Source: Candidatus Nezhaarchaeota archaeon (GTDB lineage: Archaea > Thermoproteota > Methanomethylicia > Nezhaarchaeales > WYZ-LMO8). Taken from it: a DNA stretch of 64,000 nt. The translations under genes and the position numbers were made by a program. Under the pieces are notes generated by a model. The model was not told where the DNA came from. It worked only from the letters and a program-made list of their open reading frames with translations, and searched no databases. Of the stretch, positions 29,393 to 38,660 are shown one piece after another (within the stretch, counting starts at the first letter, position 1; the number at the start of each line of letters is the position of its first letter). The stretch spans positions 599,179-663,178 of the forward strand of contig JASFYF010000001.1 of NCBI GenBank assembly GCA_030055465.1, given 5' to 3'.

Positions 29393-31516
29393 CTAACTTG
29401 CTTGGTATTGCTTTTCCAATTGCTTCACGCGCTCTTCGCGGTACCTTTCTATTATTTCGATGACTTTTTCCTCGATCTTCCTATCTGATTCCAAGAGGAG
29501 CCGCTTCCTATATTCATCAACTACCCGTCGAAAGTCGGATTCCACGTATAAGAAGTCGGCGGCTTGCTCCACCTTGACTTCTTCTATGTCGAAGAGTGGA
29601 ATGAAGCTTTCCAGAAGCTTGGAGCGTACCTCCGGCGGCATCTTTGTGATTGTCGTTATTATCGCTTCCGGCTCCATGCTCAGCAAGCATTGCAATCCTT
29701 CGCTGTTCGAGGAGCTCGGATCTCGAACGAGCAGTAGATCCCTCTTGCGCAAGTCGCAGTATTTCACGGCCTCTTCCACGGATTTCTTGGTGATGGAGCG
29801 CACCTCTTTAACGAGTATTACCTCGCCTCTTACTATGCGTTTCACAAGCTTCCTAAGCTGTTGAACTGTCAGGTCTAGATCTTCAACCCTCCTCTTTAGG
29901 TCACCTGCAATTTTCATTGAGAGCTCAAGCCTGCTTCTTAGGATGCTTTCATATTCTTGAGGTGAGCGGGTCTTCAATGAGGTTTTAAGCAGCGCCTCTT
30001 CAAGTTCCTCGATTCTCGAGTTCCTTTCTTTAAGTGCTTTCAAGAGCGAGAGCCTCGAATCCTCTAAGTCCTTTATCGTCTTCTCGTACTCCTTAACCTT
30101 ATCTCTAAGCCTTGAAAGCTCCCGTTTTACCTTCTGCAGTTCTGGATCGATCCCCTGATGGAATGGGGCCCCAGGCTTCCCGATCTCAGAGGACACTTTG
30201 TCCAACGATTCTTTTATTGTGAGGCCCTTGATAAGCATTACCTTGGCCAACTCTAATTGAGGTGGTGCTAGGGCTAGTTCTTTGGCTTTCGATTCGAGCT
30301 GGGCGAACTTGTTTTTGAAGCTTAGAAAGGCCTTAAGCGCAGCAGCTAAGGCGTCGCGTTGATGTGAGTTCTTCACTATATCTTTGAAGTTTTCCACGTT
30401 CTCCCTTATTATGCTCCTCTTCTCATCTATCGTCATGTCCCTTTGGGGGGTAAACACATCACAGCCCATGAGGGAGGCTATCTTCCCTATCATTGCTGGT
30501 GGCTGTTTGACGTCGGAGGCTATCAATACGGGCTTCCCGAGCCTTGCAAGCGTCTTCACTATTGTAACCTTGTCTAATGCCAAGCTACTGCTAATGAGAA
30601 GCGGGCTGCCATTTAAATCTAGAATAGCAAGGCCTGTCACTATTCCGGGGTCCAGGCCGACTATTAGAGGTCTATCGCTACTCTTACATTCAGATGAGTC
30701 GAGTTCTTCGATCTCCGGGAACCTTGCCAGCAGCTTCAACTTTATGCCGCTCTTCCTGACGGCCTCGCCCAACGGTTTAATCCACTTCTTGACATACGAT
30801 GGTGGGCGACACACAACCATTATGCTCCTTTCAAAGCCGTATTTGGATTTTTGAAAGTAACACTCTATTTCATCTCTTTTGATGTGCTTCTGTAGCTCAT
30901 CCATAATCATCATTGTAACCTGCTTTATAGCCGAACGCTGCGATCTCCCATACCTCCCTTGGCTCATTCCTCCTGGACCAAGGCTTCTGCCCCTCGATAT
31001 TGTTATTATGGTCCTTATGTTAGAAGGTTCTAATATAACGGCGCCTACACCTTTCAGGGCTAGGTGCGCGCATACTTCAGCCGCCTGAATAGGGGATAAA
31101 TGCCCCAGCTTGTCGCTAACTACGCGTTCCCTGATGGCCAATTCGGACAGCTTAACTTGGTGGAAACCGGTTCTGGTTACCTCAATTACCTTCAACTTGT
31201 CTAGGTGCTTGCCTAGCTTCTTTTTGATGTCATCTATGGTAGATCCCAGCTCGTAGATGTTGTCTACAGCTAACGTATCTACCTTGTGCTTCTTTACGAG
31301 CTGCAGCACCACCTCCCAGTTAACTCCATCCCTACGGTACAGCGTATTCCCACTCCCGTCCACTATGGCAACAGCGTATTCCTGCATGTACTGTTGCGAC
31401 TCAACAATGTCTAGGCCCATTACGATCCTTTGCGAGGAGCCTCCATTAGACAAAAGCAACCCCTTGCCTCTATTTGATATCGACTCTAGAGGTTGAGAGG
31501 GCCTAATAGAAAACAA
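29393..31516 (-). CDS. DUF460 / COG2433 RNase H-like protein with coiled coil
   Basis: 707 residues. An N-terminal RNase H-like domain has GLDIVES near residue 34. A second RuvC/YqgF-like fold has IVGLDPGIVTGLAILDL (about 300) and QRDALAAALKA. A long coiled coil spans about 460-600, then a C-terminal globular part. Conserved in archaea, function unknown, probably nucleic acid metabolism. Start TTG 31516 is the longest; a start nearer MGLDIVES is possible. It is 4 nt after RIO2. Confidence 0.88.
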   Translation of the reverse strand: MFSIRPSQPLESISNRGKGLLLSNGGSSQRIVMGLDIVESQQYMQEYAVAIVDGSGNTLYRRDGVNWEVVLQLVKKHKVDTLAVDNIYELGSTIDDIKKKLGKHLDKLKVIEVTRTGFHQVKLSELAIRERVVSDKLGHLSPIQAAEVCAHLALKGVGAVILEPSNIRTIITISRGRSLGPGGMSQGRYGRSQRSAIKQVTMMIMDELQKHIKRDEIECYFQKSKYGFERSIMVVCRPPSYVKKWIKPLGEAVRKSGIKLKLLARFPEIEELDSSECKSSDRPLIVGLDPGIVTGLAILDLNGSPLLISSSLALDKVTIVKTLARLGKPVLIASDVKQPPAMIGKIASLMGCDVFTPQRDMTIDEKRSIIRENVENFKDIVKNSHQRDALAAALKAFLSFKNKFAQLESKAKELALAPPQLELAKVMLIKGLTIKESLDKVSSEIGKPGAPFHQGIDPELQKVKRELSRLRDKVKEYEKTIKDLEDSRLSLLKALKERNSRIEELEEALLKTSLKTRSPQEYESILRSRLELSMKIAGDLKRRVEDLDLTVQQLRKLVKRIVRGEVILVKEVRSITKKSVEEAVKYCDLRKRDLLLVRDPSSSNSEGLQCLLSMEPEAIITTITKMPPEVRSKLLESFIPLFDIEEVKVEQAADFLYVESDFRRVVDEYRKRLLLESDRKIEEKVIEIIERYREERVKQLEKQYQAS

Positions 31517-31520
31517 GGGC

Positions 31521-32387
31521 TTAGCCCTTAATATCTCTTAGTATTCCTTCTACGTCTACGTTTAACCCGAACCTCCTCTTGAAGAAGTTGCATATGTTCG
31601 TAACGTCCCTCTTTAAGTACTCAGAACCCCTGACGTGAGTCCGCGGGACCCACTGGGGCCAGTCTATGATCATTACTTCGAAGTCCGGCTTCACGATCAC
31701 GTTGAATTCGCTTAGATCTGCGTGAATTATGGATGCATCGCGATAGGCCCTTTTAACGTTGTCGATTACGCGCGAAAAAGTCTCAAAGGGATTCGGCAGG
31801 TCCGTGACCACGTATAGGGGATCTCCAATTATGACCTCCATCACATCTACATGCCTATTGTAGGCTACGGGCTTGGGGGCCTTAACGCCCGACGCGTAGA
31901 GAAGCTCAAGCGCTTGGTATTCCCTTCGAGCAGCAATACAAGACTGCTTGTACCAAGAATGATGTTCACCATAATCCCTGAGCCTCCTAGTTTGCCTGAA
32001 ACTTTGCCGCCCAACTCTATGGAACTTTACGGCCACCCTGTGACCTGATGGCGATAGGCCATCATATACGTCGGCCTCTTTACCTACAGCTATTTTCAAG
32101 CCCACCGCATCCAGCACGCCGTGGTCGACTAGGTACTTTAAGGCTAGGGCATCACGACCGTATTGTTTCAGCGAGTACCCCAAGTACTCTTGCTTCCTTC
32201 TGCTCACCAAGCCTAACCTGTGGAGCTCGTCGAGGTCCTTCAGCAGATCATCAGTATTTGCTCGGGCATGTTTTGCCAACACCTCAACCGGAATGTACTC
32301 GTACCTTAAGTGAAGCCTCTCCATTATCAGCAGCGTTTTAAAGTGACTTCGATTTAGGGACTTCATTATCGAAGCGACGAGGGACAT
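31521..32387 (-). CDS. rio2: RIO2-family serine/threonine protein kinase
   Basis: Atypical kinase/ATPase for small-subunit ribosome maturation. 288 residues: N-terminal winged helix (1-85), then a kinase domain with phosphate loop GKEADVYDG, Lys in VAVKFHR, catalytic loop HADLSEFNV and metal loop IIDWPQW. ATG 32387 overlaps the end of the preceding ligase gene by one base, indicating an operon. Confidence 0.95.
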   Translation of the reverse strand: MSLVASIMKSLNRSHFKTLLIMERLHLRYEYIPVEVLAKHARANTDDLLKDLDELHRLGLVSRRKQEYLGYSLKQYGRDALALKYLVDHGVLDAVGLKIAVGKEADVYDGLSPSGHRVAVKFHRVGRQSFRQTRRLRDYGEHHSWYKQSCIAARREYQALELLYASGVKAPKPVAYNRHVDVMEVIIGDPLYVVTDLPNPFETFSRVIDNVKRAYRDASIIHADLSEFNVIVKPDFEVMIIDWPQWVPRTHVRGSEYLKRDVTNICNFFKRRFGLNVDVEGILRDIKG

Positions 32388-33076
32388 TAAGCGTTCAACT
32401 CCTTATCGACTAGCTCCGCCTCCAAAATTATCGCTTCCCCCCAGTTCCTATGCCATACCACATTGTGTCGCAGCACTTTAACCTTCTTTTTGAAGCACGG
32501 AGCGTCAATAACAAACGTTTCATACTCCCCTCCTTCCCCGCAGAAATCTATCTCCCACTTTTCATGAAGCTCCTTTAAGCGCTCAATGAACCTGTGGTCC
32601 AGCTCTTTTGCCAACCACTCTGACGTCAACCCCTCAGCATACACCCCCACCACCATTGCCCTAAAGTTCTCTCTTAGCACTTCCTCAAGGAGGTTTAAAG
32701 ATTGGCGTCCCCATATTGGCGTAATCAACTTCAAGCCCACTTCATCGCAGACCTCTTGGAAAACATCTTTTTGATACCTGCTTTTTATTACGCCTGAAAC
32801 CACGGCATCAATCTCGTAACGGACCTTCAGCCCTGAAAGCAAGCTGCTTAGAGCTGCGCGCTCTTGAGTGCGTGGGACGTCTACTAAGTCTTGAGGGAGA
32901 TCCATGGATTTAGCGTGAAGCGCGGTCCACCTAACGTTAGGCACGTGGAAAAGGTAGGACTCAGGGTTTTGAGGGCTGAAAGTTAATATCCTTTTAATGG
33001 AAAAACCAGCTTTAGAGGCTAGGTAACACGCGTAGGCACTATCCTTCCCCCCGCTCCACAAGCACGCCGCATTCAA
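32387..33076 (-). CDS. Diphthine-ammonia ligase-like ATP pyrophosphatase (Dph6 family)
   Basis: 229 residues with the PP-loop SGGKDSAYAC (8-17) and the family motifs VSGVIKSRYQK and FCGEGGEYET. Dph6 amidates diphthine on elongation factor 2 in the last step of diphthamide synthesis. Start TTG 33076. It sits between gatE and rio2 in a tight minus-strand run. Confidence 0.88.
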   Translation of the reverse strand: MNAACLWSGGKDSAYACYLASKAGFSIKRILTFSPQNPESYLFHVPNVRWTALHAKSMDLPQDLVDVPRTQERAALSSLLSGLKVRYEIDAVVSGVIKSRYQKDVFQEVCDEVGLKLITPIWGRQSLNLLEEVLRENFRAMVVGVYAEGLTSEWLAKELDHRFIERLKELHEKWEIDFCGEGGEYETFVIDAPCFKKKVKVLRHNVVWHRNWGEAIILEAELVDKELNA

Positions 33077-33082
33077 TATTAT

Positions 33083-34999
33083 TCATCTCCCTCCCGACCG
33101 AAGTAGCTGCGCGATCCTCTCCTTCACTATTTCATTGACGATTCTCCCCTCTACTTTACCTCTCAACATTGACATGGCCTTACCCATCACAATCTTGAGT
33201 GCCTTATCCCCTCTGCTGAGGATGAGGTCTCTGTTATCGTTTATTATGCGATCTACCACGTCTTGCACTTCCTTAGGCGACATAGTTTTAAGGCCCAGCT
33301 CGTCCATTAGCGTGGAGACGTGGGCTTCAGGTCTCTCGGCCAGAGCCTTCATGATTTCAGGGATGGCTTCCTTCGCTACGGATCCTTGAGCTAGGGCTTC
33401 AAAAAGCTCTAGAAGGCTTGACTCCTTTATGTTCTCGATGGGCACCCCCTCTCTCTTAAGGCTTTTCCAAGTGTACTCCAAAGTTGTCGCAACCACAATG
33501 GGGGATGCCTGAGGTATACTTGACACTATCCTCTCAAAGAGGTTTAGGTTATAGGAGTTCACCATGAGTTGGGCAAGATCCCTGCTTAGGCCATATTTCT
33601 CAACGAATTTCTTGAGCTTCTGCTCCGGGGTTTCAGGTAACAGCTCTCTGAGCCTCTTAATGCGATCCTCGGTCACTATTATCGGTCTAACGTCGGTTTC
33701 AGGATACATTCTTGAAGCTCCTGGCCTCGGCCTCATGTACCTTGTAGTTCCATCAGGGTTCGCGGCCCTGGTTTCGTCTGGAACACCGTTGAGGGCATCC
33801 TTACATCTTCTAACTATTGCTTTAAGGGCTTTACCGGCTTTGTCCTCCTCATCCACGACAAACACGGCGGCGTCCTGAGGGCCGCAGCCAAGTACCCTCT
33901 TCAGTTCTTCAACCTCACTCGCGGAGATGCCGTAAGCAGGCATTTCATCTGTGTGGAAAATGCCCTTAACCTTACCCCAAGCTACTGCGTAGTCCTTGAG
34001 CTCCGTCCCAAACTTCCTTCCAGGCTGGAGCTCCAAGCCTAACAGGCCCGCGAACCCGGTTAACCTTACCGCCATGACTTTGCCGCCCTTCATAATACCT
34101 TGAGATACAACTTTGCTTTTGGTATTGCAAAAGACTTGGGTTACGTCAACTATTTCTGAGTCCACGTCGCTTACCCCTCTCCTGGCAAGCTCATCTCTTA
34201 TCTCTAAGAGCTTCAACTGCCGTTGAACCTCAAGCTCAACAACCTTTGATATAAGCTCAAGCTCCTGTACACCTTTAATCTCCACCTTTGCTCCTTTCTC
34301 CAGCGACACGTTTATGTCTTGTCTTATGGTTCCAAGTCCGCGCTTGACTTTTCCGAGCACGCGGAAGAGTTGGCCGAGCCTCAACGCCACCCTTTGGGCT
34401 TGCTCTGGGCTTTTTATGTCCGGAGCCGTGGAGACCTCTATTAGCGGTATGCCAAGCCTATCCAGCCTGAACACCACTTCGCTTTCGGTTTCTGAAATCT
34501 TGCGCGCTGCGTCCTCTTCTAGACATATGGTCTGCACGCGAACGGGACCTTCAAGGTCATCTATCGCGCTGCAGGGCCCCCCCAAGGCAATGACAGCAGT
34601 TCTCTGAAAGCCCGTTGTATTTGAGCCGTCAATCACCACCTTCCTCATTACCTGAATGACGTCGGGAATCTCGGCGTTAAGCATTAAGGCGATCTCTAAG
34701 GCCACGTCCAAGGCTTCATCGTTTAGCTGGTGGGGGGGCTCCTCGTCCATTTCAACGAGGCATGTTGTGTCGACGTAAGCTTGGTAGATGTAGGCCTTCC
34801 CCTTCTCGTATTCCAGCAGGGCAGCTTCATCTACGGCTCCGAGCTCGCTCCGCGTAGGCCTCAAGAACCTCTTAAACACCACGTGCGGTTCGTCATCTCG
34901 GAGCTCAGTAGGACAATCGCAGAAGAGCTTAGACTTGGTGTTGAGCTGCTGGTGCAGCTCCAAGCCCACCTTCAAGCCCAATGCGCCATACACGTTCAA
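33083..34999 (-). CDS. gatE: Glutamyl-tRNA(Gln) amidotransferase subunit E
   Basis: With GatD converts Glu-tRNA-Gln to Gln-tRNA-Gln in archaea. Contains LGLKVGLELHQQLNTKSKLFC at the N-terminus, GatB-type catalytic core (DEEPPHQ, GSNTTGFQRT, ISETESEVVFRLDRLGIPLIEVSTAPD, RQDINVS), the GAD insertion, and a C-terminal YqeY-like tail. TTG 34999 (638 residues) is preferred: GGTGA lies 4 nt upstream and it begins right after gatD. The frame is open to GTG 35044, which would overlap gatD by 41 nt. Confidence 0.95.
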   Translation of the reverse strand: MNVYGALGLKVGLELHQQLNTKSKLFCDCPTELRDDEPHVVFKRFLRPTRSELGAVDEAALLEYEKGKAYIYQAYVDTTCLVEMDEEPPHQLNDEALDVALEIALMLNAEIPDVIQVMRKVVIDGSNTTGFQRTAVIALGGPCSAIDDLEGPVRVQTICLEEDAARKISETESEVVFRLDRLGIPLIEVSTAPDIKSPEQAQRVALRLGQLFRVLGKVKRGLGTIRQDINVSLEKGAKVEIKGVQELELISKVVELEVQRQLKLLEIRDELARRGVSDVDSEIVDVTQVFCNTKSKVVSQGIMKGGKVMAVRLTGFAGLLGLELQPGRKFGTELKDYAVAWGKVKGIFHTDEMPAYGISASEVEELKRVLGCGPQDAAVFVVDEEDKAGKALKAIVRRCKDALNGVPDETRAANPDGTTRYMRPRPGASRMYPETDVRPIIVTEDRIKRLRELLPETPEQKLKKFVEKYGLSRDLAQLMVNSYNLNLFERIVSSIPQASPIVVATTLEYTWKSLKREGVPIENIKESSLLELFEALAQGSVAKEAIPEIMKALAERPEAHVSTLMDELGLKTMSPKEVQDVVDRIINDNRDLILSRGDKALKIVMGKAMSMLRGKVEGRIVNEIVKERIAQLLRSGGR

Positions 35000-35003
35000 G
35001 ATG

Positions 35004-36329
35004 TCACCACGCTCCTTGATATTGCGTTCTAGGTTTGATTTCACCTGCTATGTTAGTCAACATCAATCGCTTAGCTTCATCGGTGTCTTTAGAGTTGGCT
35101 AAACACCACATCAACTTGACTAAAGCCGTTTCGGGGATCATATCCTCACAGGGTATTACCCCAATCCTGAGGAGTTCAACCCCTGTTCTATAGACGTTCA
35201 TGTTGACCCTGCCCCACAGGCATTGAGATGCCATCGCGACCACTAGGCCGTTGTCCACGAGCTTCTTCACGGATTGAAAGACGTAGGATGGGGCGTGACC
35301 TAAGCCCGTTCCCTCTATGACTACTCCTTTAAAGCCGGCTTGAATGGGCCACTCCACTGCTTCATGAGGTATTCCCGGGTACACCTTGAGTAGGGCAACC
35401 CGGGGCTCGAACTCCGGGTACACCTTGAAGCTACTTCTATCATTGCTACGCGGATTCAGGTCTTTCGCTAAAACTTTAACTTCTTTACCCCCCTCTATCC
35501 TAGCTATGGGAGAGTCGTTTACAGCCTTGAAGGCATCCCTTCTGCTAGTGTGACATTTCCTGGTTCTCGTACCTCTCAAAACCACTAGGGATTCATCGCT
35601 TAGAGTTTCGTGCATTACGACTACAACCTCAGCGAAGGGCGCACGTGCAGCCACAACAGCAGCTCCCATCATGTTCAACGCTGCGTCGCTTGATGGCCTA
35701 TCAGACGAGCGCTGCGCCCCCACCAATACGACCGGGATGGGCAATCCTCGCAGAGCGAAGCTTAAAGCAGCCGCCGTGTACCCTAGGGTGTCGGTGCCAT
35801 GCGTTATTACTATTCCTTGAACCTCCCCGTCTCGCACTTCGTCGGCAACGGCCCTAGCCACAGTTGACCAGTGCTCGGGCCGCATATCCTCACTGAAGAT
35901 AGTGAATAGGTTGCGAGTGGATATCGCAGCGATATCGCCAAGCTCCGGTATGGATGCGTAAAGATCTTCAGCTGATAGGGAAGGATACACGGCCCCGGTC
36001 CTGTACTCCACCCTACTTGCAATTGTTCCCCCTGTGCCGATAACCGAGACCTTGGGCAATGTTCTCTTAATAGCCGGCAGCGAATCGTGATGAGGCAGTG
36101 GGTTATTACGATGCTTAAAAGCAAGCTCAATTCTAGTTTCGGAGATCTTAAAGCCCACGTTGTAGCCGTTATCCATCTTTATGAGGACGTATTCGTCGCC
36201 CAAAACCTCCGTCCTAGGCATGAGAATGCCCTCGTACACTGAGCCGCCTTTAAACACTCTCACCCTGTCGTAGACCTCCAACCCCAACTTCTTTAGGGGT
36301 AAGGGAACGTCGCCCTCCTCTGAATGCAA
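35004..36329 (-). CDS. gatD: Glutamyl-tRNA(Gln) amidotransferase subunit D
   Basis: L-asparaginase-like subunit that supplies ammonia to GatE. 441 residues. An N-terminal SH3-like GatD domain (about 15-75) precedes the asparaginase core with VIGTGGTIASRVEYRTGAV (nucleophile Thr), VITHGTDTLGYTA and GAQRSSDRPSSDA. Start TTG 36329. It is immediately upstream of gatE. Confidence 0.95.
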   Translation of the reverse strand: MHSEEGDVPLPLKKLGLEVYDRVRVFKGGSVYEGILMPRTEVLGDEYVLIKMDNGYNVGFKISETRIELAFKHRNNPLPHHDSLPAIKRTLPKVSVIGTGGTIASRVEYRTGAVYPSLSAEDLYASIPELGDIAAISTRNLFTIFSEDMRPEHWSTVARAVADEVRDGEVQGIVITHGTDTLGYTAAALSFALRGLPIPVVLVGAQRSSDRPSSDAALNMMGAAVVAARAPFAEVVVVMHETLSDESLVVLRGTRTRKCHTSRRDAFKAVNDSPIARIEGGKEVKVLAKDLNPRSNDRSSFKVYPEFEPRVALLKVYPGIPHEAVEWPIQAGFKGVVIEGTGLGHAPSYVFQSVKKLVDNGLVVAMASQCLWGRVNMNVYRTGVELLRIGVIPCEDMIPETALVKLMWCLANSKDTDEAKRLMLTNIAGEIKPRTQYQGAW

Positions 36330-36483
36330 GAAGCTTTCACCATCAACCCTTGCTAGTTAGGTGAAGACACTGACGGGTTAACTAAAAAGTTATGCCTCAC
36401 ATGCCAATCGCTAAAGCGATCACAGGATATTGGGATGCGATGCCCCTTAAACTGGAACTCGCTATACCGAAAAAATCAAGGTT

Positions 36484-36645
36484 TTAGGTGGCAGCCTCCT
36501 TCTGCTGTGGGGCCTTTATAAACCTCTTAACGTACTCCCTATGGTTTTTAACTCGCGGTATCGGTGTCTTCTTTGGTTTAGGCGGTATTTTAGGTGTTTG
36601 GGACCTTACTTTACCAGCTTTTGTTAGCGAACCATGAGATGGCAC
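36484..36645 (-). CDS. rps30e: 30S ribosomal protein S30e
   Basis: 53-residue basic protein from GTG 36645 to TAA 36484. The family signature [17 protein letters not shown] is at residues 4-20, followed by the basic, proline-rich tail with [17 protein letters not shown] lies 6 nt before the GTG, and a TATA-like TTTATATT is about 45-50 nt upstream. It is below the usual length cutoff and easily missed. S30e is present in TACK and Asgard archaea and eukaryotes but generally missing from Euryarchaeota. Confidence 0.93.
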   Translation of the reverse strand: MPSHGSLTKAGKVRSQTPKIPPKPKKTPIPRVKNHREYVKRFIKAPQQKEAAT

Positions 36646-36690
36646 GAGAATTCACCGACCCCGTATGCTATCAAAGCAGTGAAGCGCAGG

Positions 36691-36701
36691 AAAATATAAA
36701 G
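36691..36701. promoter_or_regulatory. TATA-like site between S30e and pyrK
   Basis: AAAATATAAAG reads as a TATA box on both strands. On the minus strand it fits S30e. On the plus strand it would start a transcript near 36722 with no convincing protein, possibly nothing or a small RNA. Confidence 0.45.
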
Positions 36702-36803
36702 TTAGTGTCGATATGGTCGAGTGGTGGTTTAAGGCCGTGCCAATTGATGTTGTCCAGTATCGACCTTTATTGGGCTCAAAAACGGCTTCCCGAGGCTGAG
36801 CGG

Positions 36804-37673
36804 TCATCCGCTACCTGAGAGCACGCTTTCCCTCAAGCCCAGAGGACTTCGACGAGTTACACCAAACTCATTTAAGCCTCGAAGCCTAGAATGGTTAAAA
36901 ACCGGTCCATCCCTGCACACTCTAAAGCCGTTTACAGCGCAAGAACCACATATGCCCACACCACACTTCACGTAGCGTTCGAGGAGGAATTGATGTGGGA
37001 GTCTCATAGTCGACAGCAACCTATGAAGGTTGAAGAGCATGGGCTCGGGACCACATGCATAAACATAGGAGAACCTCTTGTACCTCTGCCTTAAAATGCT
37101 GTTGACAGCATCGACGACCGTCCCTCTAACTCCCAGCTCACCGGTATCTGTGGATACCGCAAAGTTGTCTCCAACGAGTTTCGAAACCTCATCCACAAAG
37201 AAGGAATCGGCAGCGCTCCTGAAGCCTAGGACAACGTAAAGGTTGAAGCCTTTGCCGACCAAATCCTTTATCAAGGGGAGCAAGGGCGCAACCCCTACGC
37301 CTCCTCCAGCAACGAGGACTGGTTCGTCCTCATCGCTCCTATGGTGTAGGTCTCGAGGAATCGTAAATCCGTTGCCGTAAGGGCCGCGCGCAAAAACCGA
37401 GTTGCCAACGCTTAGCTCTGAAAGCGCAGCGGTCCCAGCCCCCCTGACTTTAAATGTAAGCTTCACAACGCGTTTTCCAACATCGTAGTCCGAGGGGGAT
37501 AGTGGGAATTCGTCTATTCCGGGTAGCCACACCATCAAGAAGCGCCCAGGCCTCAACCCCCTCATAGTATTTGGTTCAAAGCTGAAAGTCTCCGAGAATA
37601 TCTTATGCGCCTCCTCCTTCCTGCTTATAAGGGTGAACTTGGCGTAGTACGTTGTGGACACCTCAATGCGCAA
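36804..37673 (-). CDS. pyrK: Dihydroorotate dehydrogenase electron-transfer subunit
   Basis: FAD and 2Fe-2S protein that passes electrons from PyrD to NAD+. 289 residues with a flavin-binding barrel (RPGRFLMVWLPG), a nucleotide-binding part (VAGGGVGVAPLLPL) and C-terminal iron-sulfur ligands in CGVGICGSC plus C in FRVCRDGP. TTG start 37673, overlapping pyrD by 11 nt. Confidence 0.94.
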   Translation of the reverse strand: MRIEVSTTYYAKFTLISRKEEAHKIFSETFSFEPNTMRGLRPGRFLMVWLPGIDEFPLSPSDYDVGKRVVKLTFKVRGAGTAALSELSVGNSVFARGPYGNGFTIPRDLHHRSDEDEPVLVAGGGVGVAPLLPLIKDLVGKGFNLYVVLGFRSAADSFFVDEVSKLVGDNFAVSTDTGELGVRGTVVDAVNSILRQRYKRFSYVYACGPEPMLFNLHRLLSTMRLPHQFLLERYVKCGVGICGSCAVNGFRVCRDGPVFNHSRLRGLNEFGVTRRSPLGLRESVLSGSG

Positions 37674-38568
37674 CGCCTATCAAGTCCTTTAGACTTGAGA
37701 GGCCCTCCTTCCTCATGAAGCTCTCGATACCGTTTAAAAGTTTTCTGAATGCGCGGAGGCCTTCCTTATAAACTGCTGTTCCCAGCTGAACAGCGGAGGC
37801 TCCAGCCATCAGGAACTCAATGACGTCTTCCCAGCTCATTATTCCTCCGACACCTATGAGTGGTATTTTAAACTCCTCGTACAGTTCATATATTACTCGC
37901 AACGCTATGGGCTTTATTGCTGGCCCTGAAAGTCCTCCATAAATTGCAGACAGTACTGGCCTCTTGGCCTCTATGTCTATCGCTGTGGCCCTCACCGTAT
38001 TTATTGCGGTTACAGCTGATGCCCCATGCTTTATCGCAGCCTCAACCACCTCCCTAAGATTTGTGGTTAGGCCTATCTTTACAAAGATCGGCAAGTCCGT
38101 GACATCGCGTACCGCCTTCACTACCTGCGCCGTAAGCCTTGGATCCTCAGAGAATAGCCTCGTTTCCTTTACGTGCGGGCATGAAAGGTTAAGCTCGAAG
38201 GCCTTGCCCATGCCGTGCTCTGCTATGAGTTTCACGGCTTCTTCATAGCCCGCTACATCGGAGCCTGCAATGCTGAATATCACTGGTACGTCCACGAGCT
38301 TTCCCTGCAGCTCAAGGCATTCCTTCAAGTACTCCTTGACGCCGGGGTTTGCGAGGCCAATTGCGTTTATTAAGCCGTAGCGCAATTCAACCAGAACTGG
38401 GTTTGGGTAACCGCTCCTTGGATGTAAGGTAAGGGACTTGGTGGTAACGGCGGCGGCGCCAGCTTTGTGCGCCTTTACGAGCATAGAAGGAGTGGTTCCC
38501 AGAATCCCCGACGCAAGTACCAGGGGATTCTTCAATTTTAACGATGCCACTTCCACCTCTAGATCCAT
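37663..38568 (-). CDS. pyrD: Dihydroorotate dehydrogenase, class 1B catalytic subunit
   Basis: FMN TIM-barrel enzyme of pyrimidine synthesis. Features: LVLASGILG, TTKSLTLHPRSGYPNP, NAIGLANPG, ELNLSCPHV with the catalytic Cys, KIGLTTN, VGGIMSWEDV and AGASAVQLGTAV. ATG 38568 is chosen because GAGG lies 6 nt before it; the ATG at 38574 abuts that site. 301 residues. Works with pyrK in one operon; a TATA box at 38601-38608 is shared with the divergent nop5. Confidence 0.95.
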   Translation of the reverse strand: MDLEVEVASLKLKNPLVLASGILGTTPSMLVKAHKAGAAAVTTKSLTLHPRSGYPNPVLVELRYGLINAIGLANPGVKEYLKECLELQGKLVDVPVIFSIAGSDVAGYEEAVKLIAEHGMGKAFELNLSCPHVKETRLFSEDPRLTAQVVKAVRDVTDLPIFVKIGLTTNLREVVEAAIKHGASAVTAINTVRATAIDIEAKRPVLSAIYGGLSGPAIKPIALRVIYELYEEFKIPLIGVGGIMSWEDVIEFLMAGASAVQLGTAVYKEGLRAFRKLLNGIESFMRKEGLSSLKDLIGVAH

Positions 38569-38600
38569 CGTCATCCTCGTAGATAACCGAAAAAAACAGT

Positions 38601-38608
38601 TATATATT
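38601..38608. promoter_or_regulatory. Shared TATA box between pyrD and nop5
   Basis: TATATATT is nearly symmetric and lies about 33 nt from the pyrD start and about 53 nt from the nop5 start, giving near-leaderless pyrD and short-leader nop5 transcripts. Confidence 0.6.
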
Positions 38609-38660
38609 ATCATGGTTTTATGTTCTAGTCGAAAGATGCCGAATAAGGAGAAAAGAAAAC

